From positions 248,001 through 312,000 of the forward strand of contig NZ_WRPP01000002.1 in NCBI RefSeq assembly GCF_009760405.1: DNA of 64,000 bases, given 5' to 3'. This DNA is from Nocardia terrae (lineage in GTDB: Bacteria; Actinomycetota; Actinomycetes; Mycobacteriales; Mycobacteriaceae). This document shows, one piece after another, positions 54,835-63,366 of this stretch (positions are counted from its first letter, which is position 1; every line of letters begins with the position of its first letter). Both the position numbers and the translations under genes were made by a program. Below the pieces are notes generated by a model. That model was not told the DNA's origin and made no database searches. It saw only the letters and a program-made list of their open reading frames with translations.

Positions 54835-56892
54835 ATGGCGCGGTCGGTCGCTCGGGACCGAGAACACATGCCGGTGGGGGTCGGCGGGGGGATGGGATGT
54901 TCGGCGGCCACGCCGAGCCCGGCGGACGCGGCGCGGCTGCGGGTCGCGCAGGCGGTCGCGGTGCTCGACAGCACCGCCACGATCGCGCGGGTGGCGGCGC
55001 TGCTGGACGTGCGCGAGGAGGAAATCCGCACGCAGGTGGCGGAATTGGCCGACGCCGGACTGATCGTGGGGCAGTGCCGCGCGCATCCGGAGATGGCGGC
55101 GCGGGTGCTGGGCGAACTGCCCGCGGACCAGCGCCGGATACTGCACGCCGGGGCGGCCGAACTGCTGTGCCGCGAGGGTTTCGCGGCCGACGCGGTGGCC
55201 CGGCACCTGGTCGAGGCGGCGGAGGTGCGGGGCTCGTGGGCGGCGCAGGTCCTGCTCGAGGTCGCCGACGACGCCATCGACGCCGATGAACTCGACAGCG
55301 CGGGAACGCATTTGGAGCTGGCCTATCGAGCCAGCCGGCGCGCCGACGAGCGGGCCGCCATCGCGACCCGGCTGGTGGCGGTGGAATGGCGGATCAATCC
55401 GTCCAGCCGCACCCGCAATTTCGGTCGGCTCAAGGCGGCGCTGCGCACCGGGCGGGTGCCCTATCCCGACCTGCCGGCGACCGTGCTGCAGATGCTGTGG
55501 CACGGGTTCGTGCTGCACGTCGACCACGCGCTGGTCCGCTTGCGGCGCGGCGCGGACGGCGCGGGCGGGCTCGCGGACCGGCTCGAATTCCTCGGGGCCT
55601 GGCTGAAATACACGCACCCGGTGCAGGGGCAGCGGCACGAATGGCTCGCCACCGTGCGACCCGCTCTCGATTCCGTTCCGCTGGAACGGGATTCACCGCA
55701 CCGCCAGGCCGCGGCGCTGCTCTCGGGACTGTGGGAGCAGCGCCCGCCCGCCGAGACCGCCGCGGCCGCGCAGCGGATCCTGGCCCAGCATCGGCTGACC
55801 CCGTCCACGGTCGAGGTGCTGGTCGCGGCCGTGGACTGCCTGCTGCACACCGATCGCCTGGACGCCGCCGACGCCTGGTGCACGTCCCTGCTGGCCGAGG
55901 CCACCGCGCGGCGCGCCCCGACCTGGCAGGCGCTGTTCGCCTCGGCGCGCGCGGAGACACTGCTGCGCAAGGGAAATCTGGTCGAGGCGGCCGGGCACGC
56001 CATGGTGGCGCTCAACCTGCTGCCCGCCGAACAGCTCGGGGTCTGGATCGGGCGGCCGGTCGCGGTACTGGTGCGGGCGCTCACCGCCCAGGGCCGCCAC
56101 GCCGAGGCCGCCGCGCAACTGGAACGGCCGGTGCCGCGCGCCCTGTTCGAATCCCGTTTCGCGCTGGGCTATCTGCGCGCCTACGGCGAGCACTGCCGGG
56201 CCACCGGCCGGCCCGAGGAGGCGCTGCGGCACTTCCGCCGCTGCGGGCGGCTCATGGACGAGTGGGGCATGGACTTCGCCTGGCTCGCACCGTGGCGCAA
56301 CGACCTGGCCGCGGCCAGCCTCGAGGCCGGACAGCAGTGGCAGGCCCAGACCTTCGCGACCCGCCACCTGGACGCGGTCGGCGGGGCCGAACAGCACTAC
56401 ACCGGGGCCGTGTCGCTGCGGCTGCTGGCCGCCACCAGCGATCCACTGCGGCGCGTGACCCTGCTGCGCCGGGCCGCGGCGCTGGCCCGCACCGGCGGCG
56501 ACGAACTCGAATTGGCCACGGTGCTGGCCGATCTCGGCGACGCCTACCGGGCCTTGGGCGAGGCGGATCGGGCGCGGCCGCCGCTGCGGGAGGCGGCGCG
56601 GCTGGCCGAATCCTGCGGGTCGGAACCGTTGTTGGCGCGATTGCAGGTCGAGCCGGGGGCGGCCGCGGACGGCGGGACGCGCGACGGGGTCGGCGCCGGG
56701 GGCCATGAGCCGCTGAGCCCGGCCGAACGGCGGGTGGCCGAACTGGCCGCGGTGGGCAATCGCAACCGCGATATCGCCGAGGCGCTCAACATCACCACCA
56801 GCACCGTGGAGCAGCACCTGACCCGGGTGTATCGCAAGCTCGCGGTCGCGCGCCGCGGCGAATTGCGGTTCGCGCTGGCCAAGGTCGGGTAG
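54835..56892 (+). CDS. LuxR-family regulator resembling a LAL protein without the ATPase domain
   Basis: A 685-residue protein ending in a LuxR helix-turn-helix (about 625-680: LSPAERRVAELAAVGNRNRD, then STVEQHLTRVYRKL). The long preceding region is alpha-helical and tetratricopeptide-like, as in the middle of LAL (MalT-type) regulators. The N-terminal Walker A/B ATPase of normal LALs (about 900 residues) is absent, and the N-terminus looks like the tail of the winged-helix part of that domain. It follows the thiolase pair co-directionally and is a candidate pathway regulator. Confidence 0.82.
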   Translation: MARSVARDREHMPVGVGGGMGCSAATPSPADAARLRVAQAVAVLDSTATIARVAALLDVREEEIRTQVAELADAGLIVGQCRAHPEMAARVLGELPADQRRILHAGAAELLCREGFAADAVARHLVEAAEVRGSWAAQVLLEVADDAIDADELDSAGTHLELAYRASRRADERAAIATRLVAVEWRINPSSRTRNFGRLKAALRTGRVPYPDLPATVLQMLWHGFVLHVDHALVRLRRGADGAGGLADRLEFLGAWLKYTHPVQGQRHEWLATVRPALDSVPLERDSPHRQAAALLSGLWEQRPPAETAAAAQRILAQHRLTPSTVEVLVAAVDCLLHTDRLDAADAWCTSLLAEATARRAPTWQALFASARAETLLRKGNLVEAAGHAMVALNLLPAEQLGVWIGRPVAVLVRALTAQGRHAEAAAQLERPVPRALFESRFALGYLRAYGEHCRATGRPEEALRHFRRCGRLMDEWGMDFAWLAPWRNDLAAASLEAGQQWQAQTFATRHLDAVGGAEQHYTGAVSLRLLAATSDPLRRVTLLRRAAALARTGGDELELATVLADLGDAYRALGEADRARPPLREAARLAESCGSEPLLARLQVEPGAAADGGTRDGVGAGGHEPLSPAERRVAELAAVGNRNRDIAEALNITTSTVEQHLTRVYRKLAVARRGELRFALAKVG

Positions 56893-56952
56893 CTCGGCGC
56901 GGCCGGACAACTCGAGATTGTCGGACAGGCTTTCGGTCGAAAGGGGATTGGC

Positions 56953-58293
56953 ATGATCGCGCCTCGGTCCGGGGAACGACCGCCGCTGCCCGAGCAGGAC
57001 CCGTTCTATCGGCGACCGCGCGGGCTCACCCGTGTCGCCCCCGGGACCGTCCTCCGGTCGCGGCCGGTGGAATTGGCGCTACTCGGGCGGATACCGCAGC
57101 GAATCACGGCCACCCAGTTGCTGTTTCGCAGCAACGACCTGCACGGGCGGGCCGAGGCCGCGGTCACCACGGTGCTGCTGCCCGCCGGGGCCGACCCCGC
57201 CGCCGCGCGACCGGTGGTGTCGTTCCAGTGCGCCATCGACGCCGTGGCCTCGAAATGCCTGCCCTCCTACGCGTTCCGGCGCGGCGCCCGGGCACTGGGG
57301 TCGATTCCGCAGTTCGAACTGGTGCTCATCGCGCAGGCGCTGACCCGCGGCTGGGCGGTGTCGGTGCCCGACCACGTCGGCACGGCCGGGCGGTTCGGCG
57401 CGCCCCGCGAGCCCGGCCACCGCACCCTCGACGGACTGCGCGCCACCCTGGGCTTCCTGGATCGCCCGATCGATTCGCCGGTGGCGCTGTGGGGCTACTC
57501 CGGCGGGGGACTGGCCACCACGTGGGCCGCCGAGCTCGCCGCCGCCTACGCTCCGGAGCTGAATATCCTCGCCGCCGTGCTGGGTTCGCCGGTCGGCGAT
57601 CTGGAATCGACCTTCTTCCGGCTCAACGGCTCCACCTTCGGCGGGCTGGCCACCCTGTGCCTGGCGGGCCTGCGCCGCGCCTACCCGGCCCTGGACCGCA
57701 GCCTGCGCGAACACCTCGACACCGACTCCCTGGCCCTGCTCGACCGGGCCGAGACCAGCGCCACCATCCCATTGCTGTTGCGCAGCTTGCGTTTCCGCGT
57801 CGACGACCACGACGGTTCGGCCCTGGCCACCCTGCGCACCCGGCCCGAGGTGCGCGCGGTGCTGTCGGACCTCAACCCCGGCGAGTGCCCGCCGCGCTTC
57901 CCCGTCCTGGCCGTGCAGGGCGTGCACGATCTGATCATCCCGTGCGGCAATGTGGACCGCCTGGTCGACCGCTACCGCGCCGCCGGCGTCTCCGTCCACT
58001 ACCGGCGCGACATCCTGGGCGGCCACGTCGGCCTCGGCCTGCTGGCCGCGCCGCTGTGTGGGGACTGGCTCGCCGACCGATTCGCCGAGCGCCCGCTGCC
58101 CGCGGGAACAACCCGGACCGTCCCGTCCGTGGCCTTCTCGCTCCCGGCGCTGCGCGGCTATCTCGGCCTGGCCGCCCTCCTGCTGCGCGCCGCCGCGGCG
58201 CGCCCCCTGCCCGCGCCCGCGACCCTCGATGAAGATCGAGCATCGATTCGCCCGAACCGTGCCGCCCTCGGCGACCTCGCTCCTACGGTGTAG
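56953..58293 (+). CDS. LIP-family lipase-like protein without signal peptide
   Basis: A 446-residue protein of the secretory-lipase family: VSFQCAIDAVASKCLPSYAF, WAVSVPDHVG, nucleophile elbow ALWGYSGGGLATTWAAELAA and the C-terminal GGHVGLGL with a likely His. Unlike the lipase at 30762 it lacks a signal peptide, so it is probably cytosolic. It lies 60 bases after the LuxR-type gene. A role in hydrolysing an ester or supplying acyl chains to the beta-lactone pathway is speculative. Confidence 0.8.
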   Translation: MIAPRSGERPPLPEQDPFYRRPRGLTRVAPGTVLRSRPVELALLGRIPQRITATQLLFRSNDLHGRAEAAVTTVLLPAGADPAAARPVVSFQCAIDAVASKCLPSYAFRRGARALGSIPQFELVLIAQALTRGWAVSVPDHVGTAGRFGAPREPGHRTLDGLRATLGFLDRPIDSPVALWGYSGGGLATTWAAELAAAYAPELNILAAVLGSPVGDLESTFFRLNGSTFGGLATLCLAGLRRAYPALDRSLREHLDTDSLALLDRAETSATIPLLLRSLRFRVDDHDGSALATLRTRPEVRAVLSDLNPGECPPRFPVLAVQGVHDLIIPCGNVDRLVDRYRAAGVSVHYRRDILGGHVGLGLLAAPLCGDWLADRFAERPLPAGTTRTVPSVAFSLPALRGYLGLAALLLRAAAARPLPAPATLDEDRASIRPNRAALGDLAPTV

Positions 58294-58312
58294 TCCGTCG
58301 AAGGGATTGGCC

Positions 58313-58720
58313 ATGACGGCAACCGACAAGATCCTCATCATCGGCGGCCTGCTGACGCTCACCTACGGGGCCCTCCTCGGCTACCCCATGACCGCCCTGC
58401 GCATGCGCACCGGCAACCCGCCCACCCCCCGCTACCTGACCGTCGCCCACGTCGGCGCGGTCATCCAGGGTGTCATCCTGCTGAGCCTGGTCTGGGCCGC
58501 CAACCTCTCCACCCTCTCCAGCGCCTGGAACATCACCGCCGCCTGGCTGCTGGTCCTCTCCGGCATCCTCATCGCCGCCAAGGACACCATCAACTGGCTC
58601 ACCGGCATCAACGACGAATTCGCCGACAAGGCCCGCACCGCCCCCCTCGGCCTCGCCGGGGCCCTGACATTGGCGGTCGGCCTGGCCATCCTCATCGTCG
58701 GAGACCTGTCGGCCCTCTGA
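58313..58720 (+). CDS. Four-helix membrane protein of unknown function
   Basis: A 135-residue protein with four hydrophobic segments (about 6-26, 45-62, 72-90 and 112-132). No family was recognised. It starts 19 bases after the lipase-like gene, so the two are likely co-transcribed. Confidence 0.75.
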   Translation: MTATDKILIIGGLLTLTYGALLGYPMTALRMRTGNPPTPRYLTVAHVGAVIQGVILLSLVWAANLSTLSSAWNITAAWLLVLSGILIAAKDTINWLTGINDEFADKARTAPLGLAGALTLAVGLAILIVGDLSAL

Positions 58721-58745
58721 ACCAGATGACTTCTTCGTCAGCGAG

Positions 58746-59552
58746 CTACAGGGTGTCGGCCTTGCTGAGCCAGCCGACGACGGCGCGGGTGACGAAGGGT
58801 GGGGCGAGGCGGTTGGCGAGGCTGGTCAGTTTGGTTTGGAGGCCCACCAGGACGTGGGGGCCGGTGAGGGGGCGGCGGGTGGTTGCGGTGTGCCACACGG
58901 ATTCTGCGACGTCCTCGGGGGTGAGGTGGACGCCCAGGGTGGTGGCGGACTTCGAGCCGCGGCTGACCTCGGTCATCATGTCGGTGGCGACGAAGAGGGG
59001 GAGTAGGTCGCTGACGGTGATTCCGTAGTGGCGCCATTCGAGGTCGAGGGCCTCGGTGAGGCTGCGGACGGCGGCCTTGGTCGCGCCGTAGGTCGCCAGG
59101 CCGGGCTGGCCGTAAAGGGCTGAGGCGGAAGCCAGATTGATGACGCGGCTGCCCGGGGTGCGGCGCAGGTAGGGGAGGGCGGTGTGGCAGCCGTTGAGGA
59201 CGCCTTTGATGTTGACGTCGATCAGGCGGTGCTGGCGGTCGAGGGGGATGTCGCCGAGTGCGCCCGAATAGAGGATGCCCGCGTTGTTGACCAGGAGGTC
59301 CAGGCGGCCGGTCGCGTCGAAGAACTCCTTCAGGGCCTGATCCCAGCCTGCGGGATCGGTGACATCGAAGGAACCGGTGACGGTGTGCCCGCCGATCGCG
59401 TCGGCGGTGGCGCGGACCGTATCGGCGTCGATGTCGTAGAGGCCGACCGTCCAGCCCTGCCGGGCGAAGCGGGTGGCGATGGCGCGGCCGATGCCGGCGG
59501 CGGCGCCGGTGACGAACACGGCCGGGCGGGAAGTGGTGGCGGGCTGGGACAT
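58746..59552 (-). CDS. Short-chain dehydrogenase/reductase
   Basis: A 268-residue classical SDR: cofactor motif VTGAAAGIGRAIA, NNAG in LLVNNAGILYSG, Ser in NLASASALYG and Tyr-Lys in YGATKAAV. An Asp at the end of beta-2 (LYDIDAD) suggests NAD rather than NADP. The C-terminal region (FVTRAVVGWLSKAD) is of the kind seen in acyl-chain-handling SDRs. It lies 35 bases downstream of the esterase gene at 59588, suggesting a two-gene operon. Confidence 0.9.
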   Translation of the reverse strand: MSQPATTSRPAVFVTGAAAGIGRAIATRFARQGWTVGLYDIDADTVRATADAIGGHTVTGSFDVTDPAGWDQALKEFFDATGRLDLLVNNAGILYSGALGDIPLDRQHRLIDVNIKGVLNGCHTALPYLRRTPGSRVINLASASALYGQPGLATYGATKAAVRSLTEALDLEWRHYGITVSDLLPLFVATDMMTEVSRGSKSATTLGVHLTPEDVAESVWHTATTRRPLTGPHVLVGLQTKLTSLANRLAPPFVTRAVVGWLSKADTL

Positions 59553-59587
59553 CGGGGGCCTCTCGGATCGGGGCCGCCGCCGTCGGA

Positions 59588-60646
59588 TCAGGCGGCGGTG
59601 CGGCCGGAACGTCCGGGTTCGATCATCGCACGGTGGAATTCGGCCGCGTCGCGAGCGGCGTCGCGGCCGTCGGCGAGCAGGCCCGCGCCCAGATGGATGA
59701 GGGTGTGCGGGGCGCTGGGACGGATCTGCAGGCGCAGCGGGACCCCCGCCGCGTCGGCGCGCCGGGCCACCGCGAGCGCGTCGGCGAGCAGCATCTCGCG
59801 GGAACCGACCTGCAGCAGAATCGGTGGCAGGCCGGTGAAGTCGTGGTTCACCACCGACCACGCCGGGTCGAGGACGCCGTCGACGGCGATGCCGCGGCGC
59901 ACCACCATGTCCGGCCCGGCCGCGGGCAGCACCGCGTCGTCGCCCGCGTTCGGATGCGCCAGCCGCGCGGTGGAGTCGAAGTCGGCCCACGGCGAGGTGA
60001 CCGAAAGGGCCACGGGCAGTGGCAGACCCAGCTCGCGCAGGGTCAGGGCCAGCCGCAGCGCGAGCCCGCCGCCCGCGGAATCGCCCGCGACGATGATCTG
60101 CCCGGGCGGGAAGCCCTCGGCCAGCAGATGCCGGTAGGCGGTCAGCGCGTCGTCGAGGCTCTCGTTGGGGTGGGCGTCGGGCAACTGCCGGTAGTCGACG
60201 GTCAGCACCGGCAGTTCGCTCAACGCGGCCATGCGCGCGGTGTGGCGGCGGTAGCTGTTGAGCCCGCCCGCGATGAACGCGCCGCCGTGGAAGTACAGGA
60301 TCGCGGCCTCGCGGTCCACCCGGGGGTCCGGTGCCGGGGCGGTCCACAGCCATTCGGCGTCGAAGTGCTCGAATCGCTTCGGCTCGCGCCGCACCCCGCG
60401 CGGGGTGCCGAGCACGGCGGCGGGCTTCTCCGAGAGCCGGGTGGCGCGGAAGACCAGCTCGGCCGGGCGCGGACCCAGGTCGGCGACCCAGGCTCCGGCG
60501 CGCAGGAACGTCTGCAGCGTGGTGCGCAGAACCGGATGGGCGAGCCGGGTGCCGAGGCGCGCCGGGCGGATCGTCTCCACGATCACCGACGAGGCGGGTT
60601 CCGAGGTCAGCGGCGTCGATGCCACGGGCACTCCTGTCCGCGCCAC
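59588..60646 (-). CDS. HSL-type alpha/beta hydrolase (esterase)
   Basis: A 352-residue hormone-sensitive-lipase family esterase: oxyanion motif HGGAF, nucleophile motif GDSAGGG, and Asp/His in the C-terminal part (PHTLIHLG). It is probably cytosolic, with no signal peptide. It forms an operon with the downstream SDR. It is divergent from the ArsR-type gene at 60794, with the palindromic promoter between them. Confidence 0.88.
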   Translation of the reverse strand: MARTGVPVASTPLTSEPASSVIVETIRPARLGTRLAHPVLRTTLQTFLRAGAWVADLGPRPAELVFRATRLSEKPAAVLGTPRGVRREPKRFEHFDAEWLWTAPAPDPRVDREAAILYFHGGAFIAGGLNSYRRHTARMAALSELPVLTVDYRQLPDAHPNESLDDALTAYRHLLAEGFPPGQIIVAGDSAGGGLALRLALTLRELGLPLPVALSVTSPWADFDSTARLAHPNAGDDAVLPAAGPDMVVRRGIAVDGVLDPAWSVVNHDFTGLPPILLQVGSREMLLADALAVARRADAAGVPLRLQIRPSAPHTLIHLGAGLLADGRDAARDAAEFHRAMIEPGRSGRTAA

Positions 60647-60756
60647 GAAACCACGGGCGCTACGTCTGACAACGATGTCGATCGGCCCGAGGGCCGTTGA
60701 TCATCTTGACCCGCATCGCGCGGATTGTCATGTCCGAGAACGAAATTCCCACGTCA

Positions 60757-60786
60757 TTGACATATGCAGGTAAATACCTGCATAAT
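60757..60786 (+). promoter_or_regulatory. Strong promoter with embedded perfect palindrome
   Basis: TTGACA (60757-60762) and CATAAT (60781-60786) are separated by 18 bases. Arms ATGCAGGTA (60764-60772) and TACCTGCAT (60775-60783) form a perfect 9-base inverted repeat with a 2-base spacer filling the space between the boxes. A bound ArsR-type dimer would block RNA polymerase. The predicted start, about 7 bases after the -10 box, coincides with the GTG at 60794. Confidence 0.82.
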
Positions 60787-60793
60787 TTGGGGC

Positions 60794-61570
60794 GTGCAAT
60801 CCGAACCCGACATGGACGCGGTCTTCAAGGCGCTGGCCGACGGCACCCGCCGGCTGCTGCTGGACCGGCTGCGTGAGAACAACGGCCAGACCCTGCGCGA
60901 ATTGTGCGAGCGGGTCGAGATGGCCCGGCAGTCGGTGACCCAGCACCTCGACATTCTCGAGAAGGCCGGACTCGTGACCGTGCTGCGCCGCGGTCGGGAG
61001 CGGGTGCACTACATCAATCCGACTCCGATTCACGACATCGAACAGCGCTGGATCTCCGTCTTCGACCGTCCCAGGCTCGACGTCCTGCGCGCCATCAAGA
61101 ACCAGGCAGAGGAGTACGCCATGACCGCCACCGTCGCGAACTACGTCTACGTCACCTACATCCACGCCACCGCCGAGCAGGTCTGGAAGGCCCTCACCGA
61201 CGCCGACCTGACCGCCCAGTACTGGGGCCACGAGAACATCTCGGACTGGAAGGAGGGTTCGGACTGGGAACACCGCCGCGCCGACGGCTCCGGCAAGGTC
61301 GACGTGGTCGGCAAGATCCTCGAGGTCGAGGAGCCGCGCCGGCTGGTCCTCACCTTCGAGGACTCCCCGCACGAGGACCGTTCCCCGTCGGTGGTGACCT
61401 TCTTGATCGAGCCCCACCAGGACATCGTCCGCCTCACCGTCACCCACGAGAATCTGCCGAACGAGGAAATGCTGCAGGGCATTTCGAGCGGCTGGCCCGC
61501 CGTGCTGGCCAATATGAAGTCCCTCCTCGAGACCGGCAAGGTGCTGCCGCAGGCGCCGTGGGAGATGTAG
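60794..61570 (+). CDS. ArsR-type regulator fused to an AHSA1/SRPBCC domain
   Basis: A 258-residue fusion. Residues about 5-95 are an ArsR-family winged helix (DAVFKALADGTRRLLLDRL, LCERVEMARQSVTQHLDIL, VLRRGRERVHYINP). Residues about 115-250 are an AHSA1-type START fold (YIHATAEQVWKALTDADLTA, DWKEGSDWEHR, GWPAVLANMKSLLETG). The START part is normally a separate gene next to such regulators; fusion implies direct sensing of a hydrophobic ligand. GTG at 60794 is preferred because an upstream ATG at 60764 lies inside the operator. The mRNA is probably leaderless. Confidence 0.88.
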   Translation: MQSEPDMDAVFKALADGTRRLLLDRLRENNGQTLRELCERVEMARQSVTQHLDILEKAGLVTVLRRGRERVHYINPTPIHDIEQRWISVFDRPRLDVLRAIKNQAEEYAMTATVANYVYVTYIHATAEQVWKALTDADLTAQYWGHENISDWKEGSDWEHRRADGSGKVDVVGKILEVEEPRRLVLTFEDSPHEDRSPSVVTFLIEPHQDIVRLTVTHENLPNEEMLQGISSGWPAVLANMKSLLETGKVLPQAPWEM

Positions 61571-61591
61571 CGGACGGCCGCGGACGAGAAA

Positions 61592-61624
61592 GGCCCCGGA
61601 GCGAGGGGCACTCGCTCCGGGGCC
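61592..61624. terminator. Bidirectional terminator hairpin
   Basis: Perfect 14-base arms GGCCCCGGAGCGAG (61592-61605) and CTCGCTCCGGGGCC (61611-61624), flanked by GAAA and ATTTC, lie between the convergent genes ending at 61570 and 61663, so the hairpin can serve both strands. Confidence 0.88.
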
Positions 61625-61642
61625 ATTTCGTTCTCCGTATTA

Positions 61643-61677
61643 ATTACCGGGGCGCCATTTGATTACCGGGGCGCCAT
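61643..61677. repeat. Tandem 19-base duplication at the 3' end of the SDR gene
   Basis: ATTACCGGGGCGCCAT occurs at 61643-61658 and again at 61662-61677. The second copy encodes the last codons (MAPR) and stop of the minus-strand SDR gene; the first repeats them just past the stop. Confidence 0.85.
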
Positions 61678-62424
61678 GCGGATCGCGCCGTCGAGGCGGA
61701 TAACCTCACCGTTGAGCATCGGGTTCTCCACGATGTGGCGGACCAGAGCGGCGTACTCGGTCGGGTCGCCCAGGCGGGAGGGGTGGGGGACCTGGGCGCC
61801 GAGCGCGTCGATGGCCTGCTGCGGCAGGGTCGCGAACAGCGGGGTGTGGAACAGGCCCGGCGCGATGGTCATCACGCGGATCTTGTACGACGCCAGGTCG
61901 CGCGCGACCGGCAGGGTCAGGCCGACGATGCCGCCCTTGGAGGCCGAGTAGGCGGCCTGCCCGATCTGTCCGTCGAATGCCGCCACCGAAGCGGTGTTGA
62001 CGATGACGCCGCGCTCGCCGTCGGCCTCCTCGGTCGCCGAGATGCGTTCGGCGGCCAGGCGGATGACGTTGAACGTTCCGATCAGATTAACGTTGATGAT
62101 CTTCTTGAAGGCGTCCAGCGGGAACGCGCCCTGCTTGCCGACCGTCTTCACGGCATTGCCGATTCCCGCGCAGTTCACCGCGATTCGCAGCGTTCCCAGC
62201 GCCTGCGCGGCGTCCAGCGCGGCGGTCACATCCTCCTCGCTGGTCACGTCGCCGGGCGAGAACACCACGCGCTCACCGAGTTCCTCGGCGATGGCCTTGC
62301 CTTCGGACGAGGGAAGATCGAGGATAACGACCTTCGCGCCGGCCGAGTGCAGTTCACGCACGGTGGCCAGGCCGAGTCCCGAAGCGCCACCGGTCACTAC
62401 CGCGGCGATGTCAGCAGTCTTCAC
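61663..62424 (-). CDS. 3-hydroxyacyl-CoA dehydrogenase type II-like SDR
   Basis: A 253-residue classical SDR resembling HSD17B10-type enzymes: [20 protein letters not shown] (NAD-selecting Asp), [41 protein letters not shown] and [10 protein letters not shown]. Relatives oxidise short 3-hydroxyacyl-CoAs in fatty acid or branched-chain catabolism. GTG at 62424 has GGAGG four bases upstream. Confidence 0.93.
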   Translation of the reverse strand: MKTADIAAVVTGGASGLGLATVRELHSAGAKVVILDLPSSEGKAIAEELGERVVFSPGDVTSEEDVTAALDAAQALGTLRIAVNCAGIGNAVKTVGKQGAFPLDAFKKIINVNLIGTFNVIRLAAERISATEEADGERGVIVNTASVAAFDGQIGQAAYSASKGGIVGLTLPVARDLASYKIRVMTIAPGLFHTPLFATLPQQAIDALGAQVPHPSRLGDPTEYAALVRHIVENPMLNGEVIRLDGAIRMAPR

Positions 62425-62689
62425 AAAACCTCCAAAATTCTTGGTCTTGTTAATGTAGATTCTGCTCCATCGTCTGGGAAGACCGCCCCGTCGGCGTGGC
62501 GTTCACGTGATGGCGCGAACCCTGCTACTCGCACGCGCGCGCGGATTCAGAGGAGTGTCGTCCGGCGCGTCGAGTCGTTGGAATCCTGTTCATGCGAGAG
62601 AATTTCCGATCGGGACCGTTCTGCGGCCACCAGTGACAACAGACGACAACAGACCGTCCGCCACGACCGACCGCCGAGAGGGTCAGACG

Positions 62690-63349
62690 ATGCCGAGCGA
62701 CGTGCCCGTACCGGGAATGTTGAAGTCGTACAAAAAACAGTCGCGCTGGTACCCCGCTCTGGACCCTGATGACCGAACGTCCGCCCCCGAACAGCCCGAG
62801 AACGAACCGGCTTTCGACGACGAGGGGGGTCCGGCCCGCTTCCCGCACTACATCCAGGACGTCGAGCCCGAGCTCGACATCCCGCCCGTGCCCGAATCGG
62901 TGCTGCGGCGCAATCACTTCGACGGGGCCTGGTCGGATTGGGTGGGCGAGCGCGGCGAGACCGATTCCTACACACCGCCGGTGCGCTACCGCGGCAGCAC
63001 AGTCGTCGAATTCCCCTCCGACAGTGACGAAACCGGCGCTGCCCGCTCCGATCGGGCCTCCGAACTGCTGGACGCTCTCGACGAGGAAAAACCGGCCCGG
63101 CCCGAGCCCAGCACGCGCCGACGCCTTTTCGCCTTCGGCTTCCTGATTGTTGCCATTGTTTTGCTAGCCATTGCCGGTGGGGTTGCTCTATATGTGCTGA
63201 ATTCCCATGGCGGCACTGCGCAATCCACCGGCACACCTGAAGGCGGACCCGGTTCCGGCCCGATCGCCGTCGTGGCGGCGTACAACGAAATGACGGCCAC
63301 CGCGATCATCGGCGACCATGGACCCGCCGTCAGCGTTCCGGCCGGATAA
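62690..63349 (+). CDS. Single-pass membrane protein of unknown function
   Basis: A 219-residue protein: an acidic, Pro-rich cytosolic part (about 1-145), a basic stop-transfer segment, one hydrophobic helix (about 150-173, FGFLIVAIVLLAIAGGVALYV) and a short outside tail ending in a conserved-looking VVAAYNEMTATA segment. ATG at 62690 is preferred to 62507 because GAGAGGG lies 7 bases upstream. It starts a probable operon with the P-loop-like gene at 63367. No family was recognised; the arrangement resembles accessory genes of secretion or conjugation systems. The 265 bases upstream (62425-62689) hold no clear gene. Confidence 0.7.
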   Translation: MPSDVPVPGMLKSYKKQSRWYPALDPDDRTSAPEQPENEPAFDDEGGPARFPHYIQDVEPELDIPPVPESVLRRNHFDGAWSDWVGERGETDSYTPPVRYRGSTVVEFPSDSDETGAARSDRASELLDALDEEKPARPEPSTRRRLFAFGFLIVAIVLLAIAGGVALYVLNSHGGTAQSTGTPEGGPGSGPIAVVAAYNEMTATAIIGDHGPAVSVPAG

Positions 63350-63366
63350 CGAGGAGAGCGGAGACA

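Noticed and set aside
60764..60793. ATG at 60764 as the start of the ArsR-AHSA1 fusion gene.
   Set aside because: This ATG is the first arm of the perfect operator palindrome and lies upstream of the -10 box, so it would not be transcribed from the visible promoter.
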